DNA of 64,000 nt from Sepiola atlantica (GCA_963556195.1 OY744525.1:63321633-63385632), one strand, 5' to 3'; counted from the first letter of the stretch, positions 43,000-53,497 are shown. Numbers and translations: made by a program. Notes: a model not told the origin generated them from the sequence alone.

Positions 43000-44090
43000 A
43001 ATTAATTAGCGTACGTCAATTTCACTCTAAAAATGTAACCGCGTTAATTACGGCTAGTATTGCGTTCCATAGTTGCAGCGAAACTAGCTATAGCGAAAAA
43101 GGCTTTCTTACTTCTAGCAAATGAAGGACTTTTTTCCAAGTACATATTATCAGGTCGTATACAACTTTGGTCTTTTACGATTCCTAATACTTCGAGCTAT
43201 ATTATATTAAAATATTTTGAAAAATTTAGAACACATATTTTCAAAAATGATGTTTAAAAATGAAATTGACTAACCGATAAACTCGATCAAATGAATAAAT
43301 GTCTCTGAAAATAAAAATTATTTCGTAAAACTTTTTTTTTTTGGCATTTCAATAAATCACAGTATATTTTATTGAGAAAAGGTAAAATAAAATTCAAAAC
43401 ATAATAATATTGCTTTTATTTCCACTTTTTATTTGTGCATTCACGGACCAGTTTACTAAAATATGTGGACGTAAAATTTAATAAAATTAATCCAATGTGT
43501 TTTTTAAAAGACTTTAGTTTTATATAAGAAAAAAAAAACCGCCCGACCTGAATATATTTCGTTCAATATTTCATAAAATGATAGGGGGGGGGGGGATCAC
43601 GTAGAAAAAAATATTTTCCCTAATATATTTTAGGAAAACAGCATTTTAAAGATAAATTAGTCCTATAGTGAATAAGTATTGAAAATTTCGTGAAGATCTG
43701 GCCATAACTTGATTTATGCGAGATTTATTAAAAATATGCCTATCAGAGCGCGCAGAAATGCTTATACATAAGAACGTTATTTTATCACGTAAAAAAAGTA
43801 AACAACATTTTAACTTCACATTTTCATGAGTTTCGTATGCTGGAAAAAATTCTAAAAAATCATCAGCACTTTATTTTATGTATCCTCTTTTGAATGGTAA
43901 AAAAGTTTTGTTGATAATCTTAATCTAAATTAAAGTTACATCGTGTTACATATAGGGGGGATAAATAGTTCACAACCAATGGGAGGTCCCTAGTGACCGG
44001 AATTTAAAAATAATCATTTTGAATGTTAAACGTGTTTCATAAATTCGTTGGAATTAATATTACTAATAATAATAACATTGATTCTATTTA
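43000..44090. other. No recognised gene
   Basis: AT-rich. A short block gggaggtccctagtgaccgg at 43,980 resembles, inverted, ccggtagggacctcc at 41,707, but no element between them could be defined. Confidence 0.4.
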
Positions 44091-44092
44091 TC

Positions 44093-44408
44093 TTCCTCCC
44101 ACAAGATAAGATGTGACACAGGTCGGGAAAGTGGGAAAAAACCAGCGTTCGAGAATTTGAGCACTCTGGCCATTTCAAAATTGCCTGGGCAGTCCCGTCG
44201 GCATTCCCCGGTAGGGGCGCCCCAGGCAGTAAGCAATAAACTTAGTCCTCCCCAAAGAGGGGAGGCGAAGCCTGGGAGGGTGGACCTCGTAGAACTGCAC
44301 AGGACAGACCCATAGACCGGCGTAAATCAAGCCCCGAAGGCCAATACAATACCAGTCTATGGGGTGCAGTATCCATCGGAACAGATACTACACTTTGATC
44401 TTAGCCAA
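44093..44408 (-). mobile_element. U2 snRNA-headed SINE, copy E (long form, both ends trimmed)
   Basis: Minus strand head TTGGCTAAGATCAAAGTG then TAGTATCTGTTCCGAT, with the cccatagact hairpin block present; the terminal ctcctggagaggag hairpin is missing. GC-rich against an AT-rich background. Confidence 0.87.
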
Positions 44409-44470
44409 TTCAGTAGAGATAAAAAAAAAATTAAAAATTGTTCCAAGAATTCTAAACCAACGAATTATAT

Positions 44471-44531
44471 AGCATACGATCGTTTCCAAGACAATTTGGA
44501 AATATTTTATTCTGTGGTCTTCGTCAGCGCC
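44471..44531 (-). ncRNA. Hammerhead ribozyme with long stem II loop
   Basis: Minus strand: CTGACGA (44,521-44,527), stem II AGAC/GTCT around a ~23-nt loop, GGAAAC, stem III ACGATCGT, H17 A, stem I GGCG/TGCT with GU pairs. Same stem III family as 51,098-51,212. Followed on the plus side by (CT)n(TA)n at 44,545-44,590. Confidence 0.7.
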
Positions 44532-44543
44532 CTTTACAACTCC

Positions 44544-44544
<1 letters not shown>

Positions 44545-44589
<45 letters not shown>

Positions 44590-44590
44590 T
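44545..44590. repeat. (CT)n(TA)n microsatellite
   Basis: CT run then TA run. Confidence 0.9.
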
Positions 44591-44951
44591 GGTCTTTATT
44601 ATAGAGCGGGGGATAGTTTTTATCTCCCTCTTTAACTCTGACCTGTTTTTTGAGTCCCCCTTCTAGTCAAATAATACAAAACAATTCATACAGTGGTCGT
44701 ATTATTACCAGATGGTTTTAACTATGAATTTTCGAATGTCTGACTGTCATGTTCGCCTCCAGATTTTGATTACTCTTATCTCCTATTTTAAGTTTGTTTA
44801 ACTGCCACCGACAATGGCACAAGTTAGACACAAGATCAGTTTATAGGGGAAAATTCGACTTTTCCAAAAAGGAAGACATTCTGGACGACTGCAACATTCG
44901 CCATCATCGGTCCTATCGCATTCTCCAGTAAGAGATCCACGGGCGATCGGC

Positions 44952-45278
44952 AATTCTTGGCCTTTTGGCTAATATCAAAGTGTAGTATCTGTTCCGATGG
45001 ATACTGCATGCCTGTCCTGTGCAGTTCTAGGAGGTCCACCCTCCCAGGCTTTGCCTCCCCTCTTTGGGGAGGAGTAAGTTTATTGCTTACTGTCTGAGGC
45101 GCCCCCACCGGGGAATGCCGACGGGCTGCCCAGGCAATTTTTAATGGCCAGAGTGCTCACCTCTCGAGCGCTGGCCTTTCAAACCCCACTTTCTCGACCC
45201 GATCTTGGGTCACATCTTACTTGTGGGAGTAAGATAAAACTGGCCTTGTGCCTAACTCCTGGGGAGGAGTAAATAAAA
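44952..45278 (+). mobile_element. U2 snRNA-headed SINE, copy F (short form)
   Basis: Head TTCTTGGCCTTTTGGCTAAT then ATCAAAGTG and TAGTATCTGTTCCGAT, so the U2 match extends further 5' than in copy B. Lacks the same ~55-bp block as copy D (gcctgtcctgtgcagtt directly after ggatactgca). Ends actcctggggaggagtaaata. The minus-strand 90-codon frame over its head is not a gene. Confidence 0.9.
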
Positions 45279-45982
45279 CCCACCCCTCACAAAGGAGGGA
45301 GTAATGCCTGAACGAATGGCCCTATGAGACCAACAAGAACAGATACTTTGATTCGGCAAGAAGGCACCTGTGGCAGGTAAATGCTCTCACACTAGCATCA
45401 CCATCTTTGGGTGTGTTTTTTTCTCGTCTCTCTCTCACCTCTCTCTATTGCCCGCCCTTCTTTATCTCTCTCTTTCCCTCGTTCTCTCAAAGGTCGGTAT
45501 TCTCCTCCTATCAAACTACATAGTAACATAACGAAAGATCCCACCCCGTTTTGTTCGAATTATTCTACGAATTGTTACTGCCACCGCCTTACTTCTCTCC
45601 TCCTTGCACCCTCTCTAACACAATCCTCCTGTTTAACTTTCTCATTGTTCAGTTTAGACCACCCTCGTTCTTTTCTTTTAGCTAGCCCTGCGCCCCCCAT
45701 CGCCAACTCTCTGTCTCACACAGACACACACAATTCTTCTTCGATTATCTAACCGACCTTTTATTTTCTCCTTACCCCCCTCCTCCTCCCCGCTGATTTT
45801 TAACAAAACTCCCCCACGGTTTCCTTATTTTTTTTGTAAAACTTAATACCCCTCATCACCACTCATGTCGCTTCCGAACCCCTTCGTCACCTTTTTCTTG
45901 TGTCACTCGCCATTATCCTCTCCCACCCCGTAAATCTCTCCCTTCCCTGACATCTACAACCACATACACAAACAAACAAGCA

Positions 45983-45986
45983 AGCA

Positions 45987-46018
<32 letters not shown>
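45983..46018. repeat. (CA)n microsatellite
   Basis: About 17 CA units after a caagcaagcaag stretch. Confidence 0.9.
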
Positions 46019-46020
<2 letters not shown>

Positions 46021-46811
46021 ACAGATAAGGTCAATCCAGTTATGTGCGCAAAATAAGTCTGTATAAACAAATTATTAAATGTCAGAGGACACGAAAACCG
46101 ATCCGCAGTTTAGAAAATCGAACGTGAAAGAGAAAACCGCAGCCTGGGAGAATGCCTCAAATCAGGAGTTGACATTTTGGCTGCTCGGGGCAAAACACAC
46201 GCCAGGCTATTCAGGGAGGCGAATAAGTTAACCTGAGGAGATATACTTCAAATTGGAAGACTGCGTGTGTGCTTTTCCTCATACCTTTTCTTTCTTATTC
46301 CTTTCTTTATGTAATTCTTGAAATGCCCATCGGGCTAGGTAGGCTATCTCGAAGAGCGTTTGTCTGGCATTCCCGATTTAGAAGAGAGAAAAAAAACAAA
46401 ATGGCTGACCAGCCGACAATTGGTAAAAAGAGAACGTGATCAATTTTAAGAGTTCGATTTCAGAAATGTGATTGTAAGTCTATGAAGAAGTCATTTCAAA
46501 GAGCTATCATTTCAGGAAGACAGTTGACACGTTTCTTTTTCCTTTGCTATTTCGATTTCTTATTCGATCTATTATCATCATATATATTGTATAAATGGAG
46601 AAAATATTTGGCATCAGATTCAACACACACACACACACATAACACAAACACACACGCACATCTGACCTGACCTGCCATTGATCAGAATTATATGATTGCA
46701 GTTAGTGTAAAACTTCCCCAGTGTCCTTTAAAAAGTTACTCGAAAAAAACAAAAACAAAAAGAAACAAACGGTAATTTGAAACAGCGTAGTCATTTTTCT
46801 TATATGTTACA

Positions 46812-47165
46812 GAAAGTATGCGTCCGATTCTGTGGCCATAACTGCCATCGATAACTGCCATGGCATTTAGTCGTAATTGTATTTATTGTGTCTGGGTAAG
46901 TCCATTTATTCCTGAAATAGGTAGATCAGCTTACACCATAACAATAATCAATCTATTAATGGATACTATTGCATACTGCAGAATCGGCTACGCTGAAATC
47001 AAATTATATCAGATTTATTGTAGCTATTTACACACTAATACTCTCAAGAAAGTTTTGTAATGTTATTCAAAGGTATTTAACAATAACTCGAACAGCCAAC
47101 ATACAGAGAGAAGAGAGTTTATTACTGTAAGTAAACAATACAATAGGTAGAGTTTATTTGATGGA
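46812..47165 (-). repeat. R1 block, LINE 3' UTR
   Basis: Collinear with 775-955 and inverted relative to 25,190-25,525. Continues directly into LINE coding sequence at 47,165. Confidence 0.7.
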
Positions 47166-47625
47166 AATCGCTCCATGAAGCCACTTGATGTCAGAAACTT
47201 ACAAGAATGAAAGATGATTATCGCAAAGCCAGCAGATGCGTATTCGCTTTAGTCTTGAAAAGATCAAGACTATAGGTAAAAGGAAACAGTCAACGAGAAG
47301 AGAGTTCCACAAGCCTACAGTTCTTGAAAATAAGCTGCTGGAATAGGAAGCCGTGTATTACAATGAGGTATCAAAACAGCGAATTGATGGAGACCACTAG
47401 ACCAACGAGTCAAACGAGCTGGAACAAAAGAAGCAGAGAATAGATCACACAATTCTGAAGAACACAAGCCATAATAGTATTTATAGAAAAGACAGACTAG
47501 CAATAGCACGTCTGTAAGAGGGTGTAGAGAAGAACAAAGAGTTGCGGCCAATCAAATTTCAGATACGTTTCTGCATAAATCAATAAAAATCGAGAGAATT
47601 TTTCTTAGTTTTATCTTTCTTTAAA
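47166..47625 (-). pseudogene. LINE C-terminal fragment
   Basis: Minus strand: LHPLTDVLLLVCLFYKYYYG, CSSELCDLF, RLTRWSSGLHQFAV and AYFQEL, then the ggaaatcgctcc block and R1. Same family as 62,350-63,006. An insertion of unrelated sequence lies at about 47,205-47,290. Confidence 0.75.
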
Positions 47626-47731
47626 TTCGTCTTCGAGGGTTACATATGAATCTTCCCCAATACGCCTCTCGTAGGAAGGAGACAAGAAGTTCTTCGAAAA
47701 CGTATCGGACTGGTCTTGCAGACAGAACCAA

Positions 47732-47737
<6 letters not shown>

Positions 47738-47798
<61 letters not shown>
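47738..47798. repeat. (GA)n microsatellite
   Basis: About 30 GA units; the Ser-Leu frame across it is an artefact. Confidence 0.95.
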
Positions 47799-47800
<2 letters not shown>

Positions 47801-48154
47801 CTAAGCCTTTTTTTGCATGTAGCACTATACTACGTCACTTCCGGATAGCAACTTCCTGTTCACTATGTCGCTACTGATTTCTCAGCCAAGATTCGCTAAA
47901 ATTGTTTAGCTTATTATCACGTTAAAGATTGTTGCATTACCGCCTCGGTTTGTTGATAATTTATTCGCTATAGGAAAGAGAATGCTTGAAGTTAAAAATC
48001 AGGCTAGCAGCTAAAATTAACGGATTTAGCGTGACAGTATATATGACATCACACAAAACCAATGTATTTCCAGGCGTTAACAAAACAGTTTCGAATTGAT
48101 TTGATAGCACAATGACATTTTTTATTAAAATATTAAAATAATGCATATTTACTT

Positions 48155-48156
<2 letters not shown>

Positions 48157-48236
<80 letters not shown>
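48157..48236. repeat. (TA)n(TG)n array
   Basis: About 29 TA units followed by about 10 TG units. Confidence 0.95.
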
Positions 48237-48809
48237 ATTTTTTGAAGGCTTACCAAAGCATTCCGTTCAGAAGATCAATCATCACCACAAAATACTTTTT
48301 CTTTCAAAGATTATTTATTTATCATATATATTCAAATTAAAGAGTTTTTTCCTACACGTGTTTCACTACCAAGCAGGTCCTTGCTTGGCAGATCATCAGG
48401 GAAAATTAAGTACCTGGAATAAAAGTTTCAACAACTGACAATACACAATGTGGTGTTGCCTTAATTGAGGTCACTTAAGAAGAGAAGAAAAATAAAAAGA
48501 TAAAAAGAAAAAATAGAAAATGTCTTAGAAAAGTAGCTCGTAAGATTGTCGCAGTATTGTTGCTACTAAGCAAAACAGTAAAGAATGAGTCCCAAATGCA
48601 TTCAAAAGAAACAGGAACAATGTGCGAGAATATACCTACTCGTCGGGCGGCACAACGATTAAACACGTGGTAGGTAAACACGTGTAGGAAAAAACTTTTT
48701 AATTTGAAGATATATGATAAATAAATAATCTTTGAAAGAAATAGTATTTTGTGGTGGTGATTGATCTCCTCGACCGGAATGCTTTGGCCAGCCTTAAAAA
48801 AATCACATA
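48234..48809. mobile_element. Foldback built from two hammerhead units
   Basis: 48,234-48,363 is inverted at 48,665-48,809 (ends tgattttttgaaggct / agccttaaaaaaatca). The left arm retains a full hammerhead on the minus strand. The right arm keeps only acacgtgtaggaaaaaac and the tail, the CTGATGA part being replaced. Each arm equals the 28,932-29,142 unit. Confidence 0.75.
48345..48407 (-). ncRNA. Hammerhead ribozyme, type I, complete
   Basis: Minus strand: stem I TTTTCC/GGAAAA; CTGATGA (48,393-48,399); stem II CTGCCAAGCA/TGCTTGGTAG around AGGACC; GAAA (48,361-48,364); stem III ACACGTGT; H17 A (48,353). Sister of 28,988-29,044 with compensating tolerance only in the loop. Confidence 0.9.
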
Positions 48810-48902
48810 AATGCTCTGTACCCTGTAATCGAGTAGCATCGAGCTTATTTTTATTTGCCTAATCCCGGTCCTCACTGAATAAACTATATTCTAAGTGAAA
48901 AA

Positions 48903-48917
<15 letters not shown>

Positions 48918-48963
<46 letters not shown>

Positions 48964-48988
48964 GGAAGTTTCTCAACCATTAAAACTG

Positions 48989-49050
<62 letters not shown>
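48918..49050. repeat. (CT)n and two (TA)n arrays
   Basis: CT run at 48,903-48,920, TA at 48,920-48,958 and 48,993-49,050, then AAAT repeats to 49,075. Confidence 0.9.
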
Positions 49051-49056
<6 letters not shown>

Positions 49057-49563
49057 AATAAATAAATAAATAAAAACATTTTAGTCCCAAGTCGTTCGGT
49101 GGAAAATCACTCTTTTGTAAGTCAATTTACATTTTGCAGTCACTATATTAGTTTGCTTCCAAGAATTCACCTCGTTAGTACAAATAGTTGTTCTGACAAC
49201 TATTCCGATGGGTGGTTTTCTGTTTTACACAGTGCCAGGTCGAACTACCATCTCAATATTATTGAGGCGTTAGTTATTAACAATTCTCGACCTAGCCTGT
49301 GTAGACAAAAGATTTTGAAGCATCAGTTGGAGATCTTTAATGATTCAAAGCCACCATAACGTTGAGAGATTTACTTTTTTTTCTGAATCGTTTTCTCCAA
49401 CTGAAACAATTTCCCCCTCATATCCCATTCGATTTTCTTAGTTTTTAATTTATCATTCTGACGTTTCCTCTTAGAGGGTCAGACGATAAGGCCTTAAGGA
49501 AAATGTTAGCAATTTTCTTTTTTTCCACCCGCCCATTTCATTGATTAAAAAATGTTTCCTCTG

Positions 49564-49565
<2 letters not shown>

Positions 49566-49620
<55 letters not shown>
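49566..49620. repeat. (TA)n array
   Basis: About 27 TA units. Confidence 0.95.
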
Positions 49621-49622
<2 letters not shown>

Positions 49623-49689
49623 AAATTGAAAATATAAATTTTTATAACATAAAGTTTTATAATAGCTCGATAGTGTAGGGCTAGAGCTG

Positions 49690-49880
49690 TAATAAAATAT
49701 TCATATATGAAGTTAAGTGTGTTTATATGTTAAAATATTTGTATGTAAAGGATTCACTCCTAAACGAATTAATTGATCATTACGAATTTGGGAACCAAGA
49801 CTGCTAGGCCCCAGGAGTTAAAATGTGGGCTATATTTAATTTAGGTTAAGGGATAGAAAGTGAGTGTAAGCCCTTCTGTG
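49690..49880 (+). repeat. Dispersed repeat R5, copy 1
   Basis: Collinear with 57,150-57,300 (gattcactcc, cgttacgaatt/cattacgaatt, aaatgtgggctat, gaagccctt). Both copies lie between TA arrays. Confidence 0.65.
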
Positions 49881-50171
49881 AGAATTCAGATATCTCCGAT
49901 TTTTGTGAAGTTTTAACCAGAGGTATCAAACATCAACTAATAAATATTCTCCACATTTCAGTTTCTTTTGAGTATTTGAAAGGGTTTTTACAACTTCCCA
50001 TTTGAAATTTCAAACATTTCTGATTTGCATTGAATTTAATCCATAGTCATTAGACACCAATATATTAAGATTATTATCATTATATCTTGATTTTAATCTT
50101 CGTAAGGGGATATTAAAGTAGTGAAAAACTGTTCTGTTCCGGTAATTAATCTTACCAGCACTGGGACAAGC

Positions 50172-50176
<5 letters not shown>

Positions 50177-50244
<68 letters not shown>

Positions 50245-50332
50245 ATATATATATATAAATATACATATATATATATATATATAAATATACATATATATAT
50301 ATATATAAATATACATATATATATATATATAA

Positions 50333-50370
<38 letters not shown>

Positions 50371-50391
50371 ATTAACATTTTTTTATATATT

Positions 50392-50428
<37 letters not shown>

Positions 50429-50430
50429 TA
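50177..50430. repeat. (TA)n with periodic TATACATA
   Basis: TA array broken at regular ~26-bp spacing by aaatatacatat, so a second-order repeat has formed inside the microsatellite. Confidence 0.9.
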
Positions 50431-50439
50431 TATTTTTTA

Positions 50440-51000
50440 TTTCCCTATATTTCTATTATCATACTTAATTTTACTTCTTATTTCTTATTATATTTTTTAT
50501 ATTTTATTTATTTTTTTTTTTAATTTATTTTTTATTTAAAAATTTTTTAAATTTTTTATATACTTTTTATTTTTCTATATTTCATTTTTATTGTTATTTT
50601 TATTTTTATTTTTATTATTTATTGTTTTATTATATTTTACTTTATTTTATTTTACTCTACTATATTTCTTTTTATTTTTATTTTTATATATTTTTGTTTT
50701 TTGTTTATTTATAATTATCATTTTTTACATTATTATTTTTTATAGTTTTTTCCTTTTATCCTTTTTATTGTATATTTTATTTTTTTATTTTTATCTCTTA
50801 TCCATTTTTTTCCTTTATATATTCTATTATTATTTTTATATTTTACATTATATTTTACTTTATTTTATTCCTTATTTTATTTTAATTTTATTTTAATTTT
50901 ATCTTTATAATTTTGATAATGTTTATAATGTCTTTTTATCATTATTATTATCGGTTTATCTTTATATTTTTATTTCATATTTGTAACTTCTTCATTTTTC
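50440..51000. repeat. T-rich low-complexity tract
   Basis: Strongly strand-asymmetric: almost only T and A on the plus strand, with TTTTA/TTTTAT motifs. The 101-codon Phe/Leu/Tyr frame at 50,591-50,896 is a by-product of composition. Confidence 0.85.
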
Positions 51001-51097
51001 TAATATTTGTCCCCGCATCTCTTCCTGTCATTAGATGTTCCTCTAAGACGAACTTGTTATTTTCTTCCTTTAATTTTCTGTAAGATGTGCTGCTAAA

Positions 51098-51212
51098 GGC
51101 GCTGATGAAGTAACGTTCTGGAGTGGCTTTGTAAAAAAAACTTTTTGAATTGAAAAATTAAAGAAATAAAAATTAAAGTATTTCCAGAATGTTTTGGAAA
51201 CGACCGTACGCC
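51098..51212 (+). ncRNA. Hammerhead ribozyme with ~60-nt stem II loop
   Basis: Stem I GGCG/CGCC; CTGATGA 51,102-51,108; stem II AACGTTCTGGA/TCCAGAATGTT (11 bp, one GU) closing a long loop; GGAAAC with GAAA at 51,197-51,200; stem III ACGACCGT; H17 A at 51,208. Despite the long loop every strand is accounted for. A tail leads to the (TA)n at 51,275. Confidence 0.82.
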
Positions 51213-51272
51213 ATACTAGACTTGTTGTTCTAATTCTTTGAACAATTGGAATATTCTGATTCATTAAATAAT

Positions 51273-51274
<2 letters not shown>

Positions 51275-51331
<57 letters not shown>
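51275..51331. repeat. (TA)n array
   Basis: About 28 TA units. Confidence 0.95.
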
Positions 51332-51334
<3 letters not shown>

Positions 51335-51985
51335 TAAAACAAACAACAGAATGTTTTTGCCTGCTTATATTTTGTTTATTCTTCCAATTATTCTAATCTT
51401 TTTTTGTATCAAAATCAAAAAAGGATTAATGTATGTTCCATATGTATCACTAGCACTTTCGATTCTTCGTCAAATCATCTTCAGGTGATAAAAACAAATC
51501 TACGAAAAGCTGGAGAAAAGAAGAGAATTTCAAAAAGCAGCCGAGAAATCGTTAATGAAATCATTAGACGTCAAAAGAAGAAACCGGTGCAATTCCAGAA
51601 AAACGTTTACAATTTAAATTCCAGGACGACATAATTAGCGCCACAGGATAAATTGTATTACATTAAGCATTTGAAAATGTTGTTACTAGTTTCATACGTA
51701 ATGTTATTTATTATAGTTTGCTAGGTTTTAATAAAGATAGCTTTGAGTATTTTAATTTTGTAACTAGTTTCAGAATGTATTGTATTTTTTTTCAGCTGAA
51801 GAGATGATTCAACAAAGAATTGGAAGTGCAAATGATACATATGTAACAGTAGGTTTTTGATTTTGACACAAAATATTAGAAAAATTGAAAAAATAAAAAG
51901 TATAATCAAGCAAATTAATTATGTTATGTTTAACAGTGGTTGCTTAAATGAAAGAATGCTGCCTCAATACACATGCACACACACG
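51332..51985. mobile_element. Foldback with mirrored CTGAAGA cores
   Basis: 51,400-51,490 (minus: CTGAAGATGATTTGACGAAG, then AATCGAAAGTGCTAGTGATA) is mirrored at 51,795-51,880 (plus: CTGAAGAGATGATTCAACAA, then GAATTGGAAGTGC...GATACATATG). A third, single copy is at 56,940-57,020 (minus) with a clean GATTC/GAATC stem II and GAAA. Stem III is poor in all three. Confidence 0.6.
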
Positions 51986-52004
51986 TATATATATATATAT
52001 ATAT

Positions 52005-52190
52005 ATATATCAATTTTATACATACATTAAATTAATCCATGGACACGTGTTTCTGGCTTACAGCCGTCATCAGCATGGCTAACTTCGACGATGATCGAAC
52101 CTTCGACATTGATGTCTATAGTCCAGCGTCTTTACCATTAGACCAAGGCGCCCTGTCTAGAAATCTTTTACGTACGTATAAAATTAATAA
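52005..52190 (-). mobile_element. tRNA-headed hammerhead element, family H2
   Basis: Minus strand order: inverted tail copy (52,163-52,190), tRNA-like head 52,087-52,160 (A-box CCTTGGTCTAATGGTAAAG, B-box GGTTCGATC), hammerhead, tail (ggattaatttaatgtatg), (TA)n. Same architecture as 39,120-39,350, which has lost the 5' half of the head; a third partial copy is at 63,115-63,178. Confidence 0.8.
52037..52078 (-). ncRNA. Hammerhead ribozyme, type I, complete
   Basis: Minus strand: stem I CCATG/CATGG; CTGATGA (52,067-52,073); stem II GGCT/AGCC after a C/A mismatch; GAAA (52,050-52,053); stem III ACACGTGT; H17 C (52,042). Canonical throughout. Confidence 0.92.
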
Positions 52191-52351
52191 AAAATATGTA
52201 TATTAACGATAAATACGTCCTATAGAGTTACGGGCGACTAATAATGCGATTTCTGCATCTTAATCACTTAGGAAGTGAGACAATCAACATAATAGTAAGC
52301 AAAAAATTACGAACGCGGCAATCACCAATAAAAAATTACATAAAAATACAC

Positions 52352-52352
<1 letters not shown>

Positions 52353-52378
<26 letters not shown>
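52353..52378. repeat. (TA)n array
   Basis: Short TA array at the tail of the next element. Confidence 0.9.
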
Positions 52379-52382
<4 letters not shown>

Positions 52383-52742
52383 ATAAATAAATATTAAATT
52401 ATTAATACCTACAGACGCTAGCGTTTCAAGCTTATTGTGCAGGAAAGTAACAATTTCAGACGGTCGGGAGGCGCGAACCCGGTTCCCAGAGGTAGCCTAA
52501 AATCTGCAAGCAGTCGCCATATCCACTCGGCCAACGGACACTATCACGTAATTAAGGGAAATTAGGATCTATATGTACCTAGAAGCGGGCACAGATAGAA
52601 GACTAGTCGAGAGTGTTCGACGAACTTATTCGGAACTTTGCATTAGAGCTTTTTGACAGTTAATTGTTAACATCCCTGAGAGTGCTCAACTTTAATTTCT
52701 TAAAGGGGCTTAGTATAATATCTATAAATAAATATTAAATTA
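52376..52742 (-). mobile_element. tRNA-headed hammerhead element, family H1, tail at both ends
   Basis: Minus strand: tail copy (52,717-52,742), 5' block with ttgagcactctcaggg and gttccgaataagttcg, tRNA-like head 52,464-52,537 (A-box GTTGGCCGAGTGGATATGG, B-box CGGGTTCGCGCC), hammerhead remnant, tail (52,376-52,401). The tails are offset by exactly 341 bp. The tRNA-like part resembles the Leu/Ser class by its GGCCGAGTGG, but acceptor ends do not pair. Confidence 0.75.
52408..52445 (-). ncRNA. Hammerhead remnant, family H1
   Basis: Minus strand: stem III ACGCTAGCGT perfect, GAAA and H17 C intact, stem I 3' strand TGTAGG present, but CTGATGAGAGC has degenerated to CTGCACAAT. Confidence 0.7.
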
Positions 52743-52989
52743 ATGAGGATAAAAATTGTGCAAAATACAATATCTATTAAGTCATCAATTGTTCAAAACA
52801 AGGGGTTTTAAATAAGAGAAATTGTATTATTCCTTTTTTAAACCATGACTTTTCAAAGATGATATCTTATCGTCCGAGAATAGTAGACAGATAAGTTGGT
52901 AAAAGAGAAATTACCAAAATGTCAATCATTTACTTGCTCGTATATAAAGCATCAACTTTTCATGATAGGTTTTACTTTATTCTCCTGTT

Positions 52990-52992
<3 letters not shown>

Positions 52993-53057
<65 letters not shown>
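52993..53057. repeat. (TA)n array
   Basis: About 32 TA units; the MITE below is inserted in it. Confidence 0.95.
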
Positions 53058-53058
<1 letters not shown>

Positions 53059-53061
<3 letters not shown>

Positions 53062-53424
53062 GGTGGGCCAAAATAAGGGTCCTATCTTTGAATTTGAATA
53101 ACTTCCACAAAATAAAAGTTAAACTCACCAAACTTTATGTGTGTGTAGACTGACCCTTCCGAGATTTTTTGAAATAAACAAAACAAATTTTAGCCGAAAA
53201 ACACTTCTTAAAACTTACAAAAACTAAAGTATTGTTTTTTACACTGTTTTGAGTTTTTTAAGCAAAAATAATGTTTTCTAAATGAGGGTACGTTCCTTAG
53301 GGCTAATACGGCTCATGCTTGCTTCGGAAGGGGTCCTTTACTTATTCTAAAAAAAATCAACAAAAAAATCAATAAATAAAATAGTTATGCATTTTTAAAA
53401 ATAGGACCCTTATTTTTGCCCACC

Positions 53425-53427
<3 letters not shown>
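53059..53427. mobile_element. Tc1/mariner-type MITE, copy 2
   Basis: Ends CAGGGTGGGCCAAAATAAGG and its complement; ~95% similar by eye to 13,110-13,492. Inserted in a (TA)n array, matching TA target preference. 369 bp, non-coding. Confidence 0.88.

Positions 53428-53494
<67 letters not shown>
53428..53494. repeat. (TA)n array
   Basis: Right part of the TA array split by the MITE. Confidence 0.95.

Positions 53495-53497
<3 letters not shown>

Noticed and set aside
41697..44000. Transposon bounded by the inverted ccggtagggacctcc / ggaggtccctagtgaccgg pair
   Set aside because: Single short inverted match 2.3 kb apart with no duplication, no coding content and no second copy.
50591..50896. 101-codon hydrophobic frame resembling a membrane protein
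   Set aside because: Arises from a T-rich low-complexity tract; Phe/Leu/Tyr/Ile only.
52464..52537. Possible functional tRNA gene (Leu/Ser-like)
   Set aside because: A- and B-box-like segments are present, but acceptor strands and anticodon stem do not pair; it is part of a dispersed hammerhead element.
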